Shown piece after piece: positions 5,942 through 7,262 of a stretch of 7,262 bases of DNA. Position 1 is the first letter of the stretch, and each line of letters opens with the position of its first letter. Source of the DNA: Clostridiales bacterium (GTDB taxonomy: Bacteria > Bacillota > Clostridia > Lachnospirales > Lachnospiraceae); the NCBI GenBank assembly GCA_019418195.1, contig DYCJ01000110.1, forward strand, positions 733 to 7,994. The letters run 5' to 3'. The notes beneath the pieces are model-generated. The model made no database searches. It was given only the letters and a program-made list of their open reading frames with translations, and was not told the origin of the DNA. A program made the translations under genes and the position numbers.

Positions 5942-6388
5942 ACATAGTCATCGGTGTATGATTCCGTTTCCAGCCCATCAGGTACTCTTCCTCGCCTGTG
6001 GCATCATCTGTCATTTTCTTAAGAATCTGGAATCCTTCACGCTGATAGAATCTGACAGCTCTTTCATTTTCACATATACATGGAGGGTCAATTCCCTTTT
6101 AATCTCTTTCACATAGTCCAACAGAGCTTTTCCCGTTCCCTTTGAGCGGATTTCTTTTCGGACGAAAACACCTGCTATATACTCTTCTTCCAAACCAATA
6201 AATCCACGGATTTCATTGCTCTCCTCATCTTCGCAGACATATACTTCTGCCTGCAGGAGCATTTCCTTTACTGGTGTGAAATTGCGTTCCCAATACTCTG
6301 GCGGAACGAAATCGTGGGCTTCCCTGTTTGCAGTCAGCCAGATCTGTGCGACCGTATCGATATCTGTTTTCTGCAATCTTCTTATCAT
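5940..6388 (-). pseudogene. GNAT N-acetyltransferase (YjaB-like) with a one-base frameshift
   Basis: From ATG 6388 the frame reads a normal GNAT: AQIWLTANREAHDFVPPEYW (14-33, as in the YjaB-like group), IRGFIGLEEEYIAGVFV, and the acetyl-CoA loop RSKGTG (81-86). At codon 107-108 the minus strand has GTG followed by four A (plus 6067-6070). With four A the frame runs into KMKELSDSISVKDSRFLRK and stops at 6011 (125 residues). With one more A it continues as KNERAVRFYQREGF, the classical GNAT motif B, and ends at TGA 5940-5942 after 149 residues, next to the following GNAT. So the gene is missing one base in an A-run; this may be a real inactivating mutation, a phase-variable tract or a sequencing/assembly error. 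GGAG is 8 nt before the ATG and only 5 nt separate it from the upstream GNAT's stop, so translation is probably coupled. Confidence 0.88.
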
Positions 6389-6393
6389 AAATC

Positions 6394-7029
6394 TTACTCC
6401 ACAAATGAATGACTCATAATATAAAACGCCTCCTGGCTGGGCAGCCACTTCTTCTCCATCTTTTCAAGACTGTCATCGTACGCCGCTGCTTCCTTTTCGT
6501 CTACATTCATCACTGGGCTGTCTGAATAGTACCATTTTCTCCCATCCAGAGCCCCCTCCTTTAATTCTTTTACTAACATCGCCGCCGGGTATTTTCCACC
6601 CTCCACACAGACATTATGTTTCTTACAGCACTCAAAGCCGCGGCTTACATAGTTTGCCGGACTTCCGAATATGACGATCACATCATATCCGAGTTCCAAC
6701 GCTCTCTGAGCGGAATGTTCGATCAGCATTTTTCCGTATCCATTTCTCTGGTACTCCGGCAGGATGCTGACAGGCCCGAAAGTCAGGATCTCCTTTTCCG
6801 TTCCGTTTTCATCCATCAGTTTAGCCTTCGTGTACATGATATTCCCGATCACCTGGCCATCCAGTTCCGCCACGAAGTCAAGCTCCGACACAAAATCCTC
6901 ATGTCCTCGCATGATATGGACAAGATAATGCTCCATACATCCCGGGGAATATACATTGTAAAAAGCCTTTCTTGTAACATCTTCTACGATTTTATAATCT
7001 GTCTCTATTTCATTTCTGATTTTAAACAT
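6394..7029 (-). CDS. GNAT family N-acetyltransferase, YhbS-like (first of three)
   Basis: A 211-residue protein of the COG3153 (YhbS-like) GNAT group. Visible features are the N-terminal MFKIRNEIETDYKIVEDVTRKAF helix region, strands FVAELDGQVIGNIMYTKAKL (52-71), the LTFGPVSILPEYQRNGYG block (82-99) containing the acetyl-CoA loop QRNGYG (94-99), and a VIVIFGSPANYVSRGFECC segment (117-135). The approximately 75-residue C-terminal extension is typical of the group, and the chain looks complete. The substrate is unknown. ATG 7029 follows GAGGAG at normal distance. It is the first gene of the cluster that begins after the rRNA terminator, with a good promoter about 40 nt upstream of the ATG. The GGAG that serves the next gene overlaps its own last codons, immediately before its TAA, which supports coupled translation with the frameshifted GNAT. 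Confidence 0.93.
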   Translation of the reverse strand: MFKIRNEIETDYKIVEDVTRKAFYNVYSPGCMEHYLVHIMRGHEDFVSELDFVAELDGQVIGNIMYTKAKLMDENGTEKEILTFGPVSILPEYQRNGYGKMLIEHSAQRALELGYDVIVIFGSPANYVSRGFECCKKHNVCVEGGKYPAAMLVKELKEGALDGRKWYYSDSPVMNVDEKEAAAYDDSLEKMEKKWLPSQEAFYIMSHSFVE

Positions 7030-7073
7030 TTTTATTCTCCTCTGTTTTCATATTGTACTTATGTATATTTTCT

Positions 7074-7102
7074 ATCATATCACGCACCAGTATGCCCGTA
7101 AA
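7074..7102 (-). promoter_or_regulatory. Promoter of the GNAT/DUF1287/tag cluster
   Basis: On the minus strand, TTTACG (7097-7102; 4 of 6 match to TTGACA) and TATGAT (7074-7079; 5 of 6 match to TATAAT) are spaced by 17 nt, with TG in the extended -10 position. The -35 box touches the T-rich end of the rRNA terminator, so the cluster is separated from rRNA transcription by only a few bases. A weaker TACAAT lies about 20 nt downstream without a good -35. Confidence 0.6.
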
Positions 7103-7141
7103 GCAAAAGAAAACACCCGAAAGATTACTCTCTCAGGTGTT
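7103..7141 (-). terminator. Intrinsic terminator of the rRNA operon
   Basis: On the minus strand, 7141-7112 folds into a 13-bp stem (AACACCTGAGAGA with TCTTTCGGGTGTT, including two G-U pairs) closed by a GTAA tetraloop of the GNRA type. It is followed by TTCTTTTGC as the T-rich tail. It lies about 80 nt after the 23S 3' end and before the first protein gene, the expected place for the rRNA operon terminator. Confidence 0.9.
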
Positions 7142-7220
7142 CCTCTCATTCCCTCTGAAATTGTCCGTATACCTTCAAAACTACATACAAAGAATCAATC
7201 ATCCATACCTATTCCCGCTT

Positions 7221-7262
7221 TGGTTATGCCCTCGACCTATTAGTAACAGTCAGCTCCATGCG
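7221..7262 (-). rRNA. 23S ribosomal RNA, 3' end (partial)
   Basis: Read on the minus strand, the edge begins CGCATGGAGCTGACTGTTAC, then TAATAGGTCGAGGGCATAACC. This aligns with the E. coli 23S 3' end (GCGTTGAGCTAACCGGTACTAATGAACCGTGAGGCTTAACC), so only the last ~42 nt are inside the window. The exact 3' end is approximate by a few bases, because maturation depends on pairing with the 5' end, which is not in view. The ~80 nt trailer up to the terminator holds no tRNA and no 5S rRNA. The gene is transcribed leftward, codirectional with all protein genes here. Confidence 0.92.

Noticed and set aside
6616..7101. A 161-codon plus-strand open frame opposite the first GNAT
   Set aside because: Antisense shadow of the YhbS-like GNAT, with no family match and no plausible start signal.
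1..7262. CRISPR array, insertion sequence or attachment site
   Set aside because: No regularly spaced repeats, no transposase or integrase, and no target-site duplications were seen; apart from the candidate nuclease the genes look like ordinary chromosomal content.

Overview
The window looks like chromosomal DNA from a Gram-positive anaerobe of the Clostridia, most plausibly Lachnospiraceae. The reasons are strong GGAGG-type ribosome binding sites, moderate GC, the 23S rRNA tail sequence, and the gene families present. The genus cannot be fixed by eye. Every gene, including the rRNA, is on the minus strand, so the text below reads from the right edge to the left.

Right edge (about 7100-7262): the last ~42 nt of a 23S rRNA gene, a ~80 nt trailer, and a strong intrinsic terminator (13-bp stem, GTAA loop, T-rich tail). 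No 5S rRNA gene lies between the 23S end and the terminator. A sigma-A-like promoter with an extended -10 begins at the edge of the terminator's T-tract and drives the next genes.

Gene cluster 1 (7029 down to 3549): three consecutive GNAT acetyltransferase genes, then a DUF1287 putative lipoprotein, 3-methyladenine DNA glycosylase I (tag), and a two-TM protein with a split four-cysteine zinc-ribbon motif. The middle GNAT carries a one-base frameshift at a short A-run. Intergenic gaps are 5-42 nt and no internal terminator is seen, so co-transcription is likely. The products are functionally mixed (small-molecule acetylation, envelope, DNA repair).

Gene cluster 2 (3424 down to 2153): after a 124-nt gap, an XRE-type HTH regulator with a C-terminal membrane hairpin, a DUF1648 membrane protein, and a DUF1905 protein. 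The first two resemble a regulator/membrane-partner pair.

Gene cluster 3 (2029 to the left edge): after a promoter with an 8-bp inverted repeat, a DUF2200 protein starting at TTG. It is followed 36 nt later by a large AAA-ATPase/TOPRIM protein of the OLD nuclease type, cut off by the window edge after 547 residues. This last gene is the best candidate for a defence or DNA-processing function, and it carries an unusual cysteine cluster. Its partners, if any, would lie beyond the left edge.
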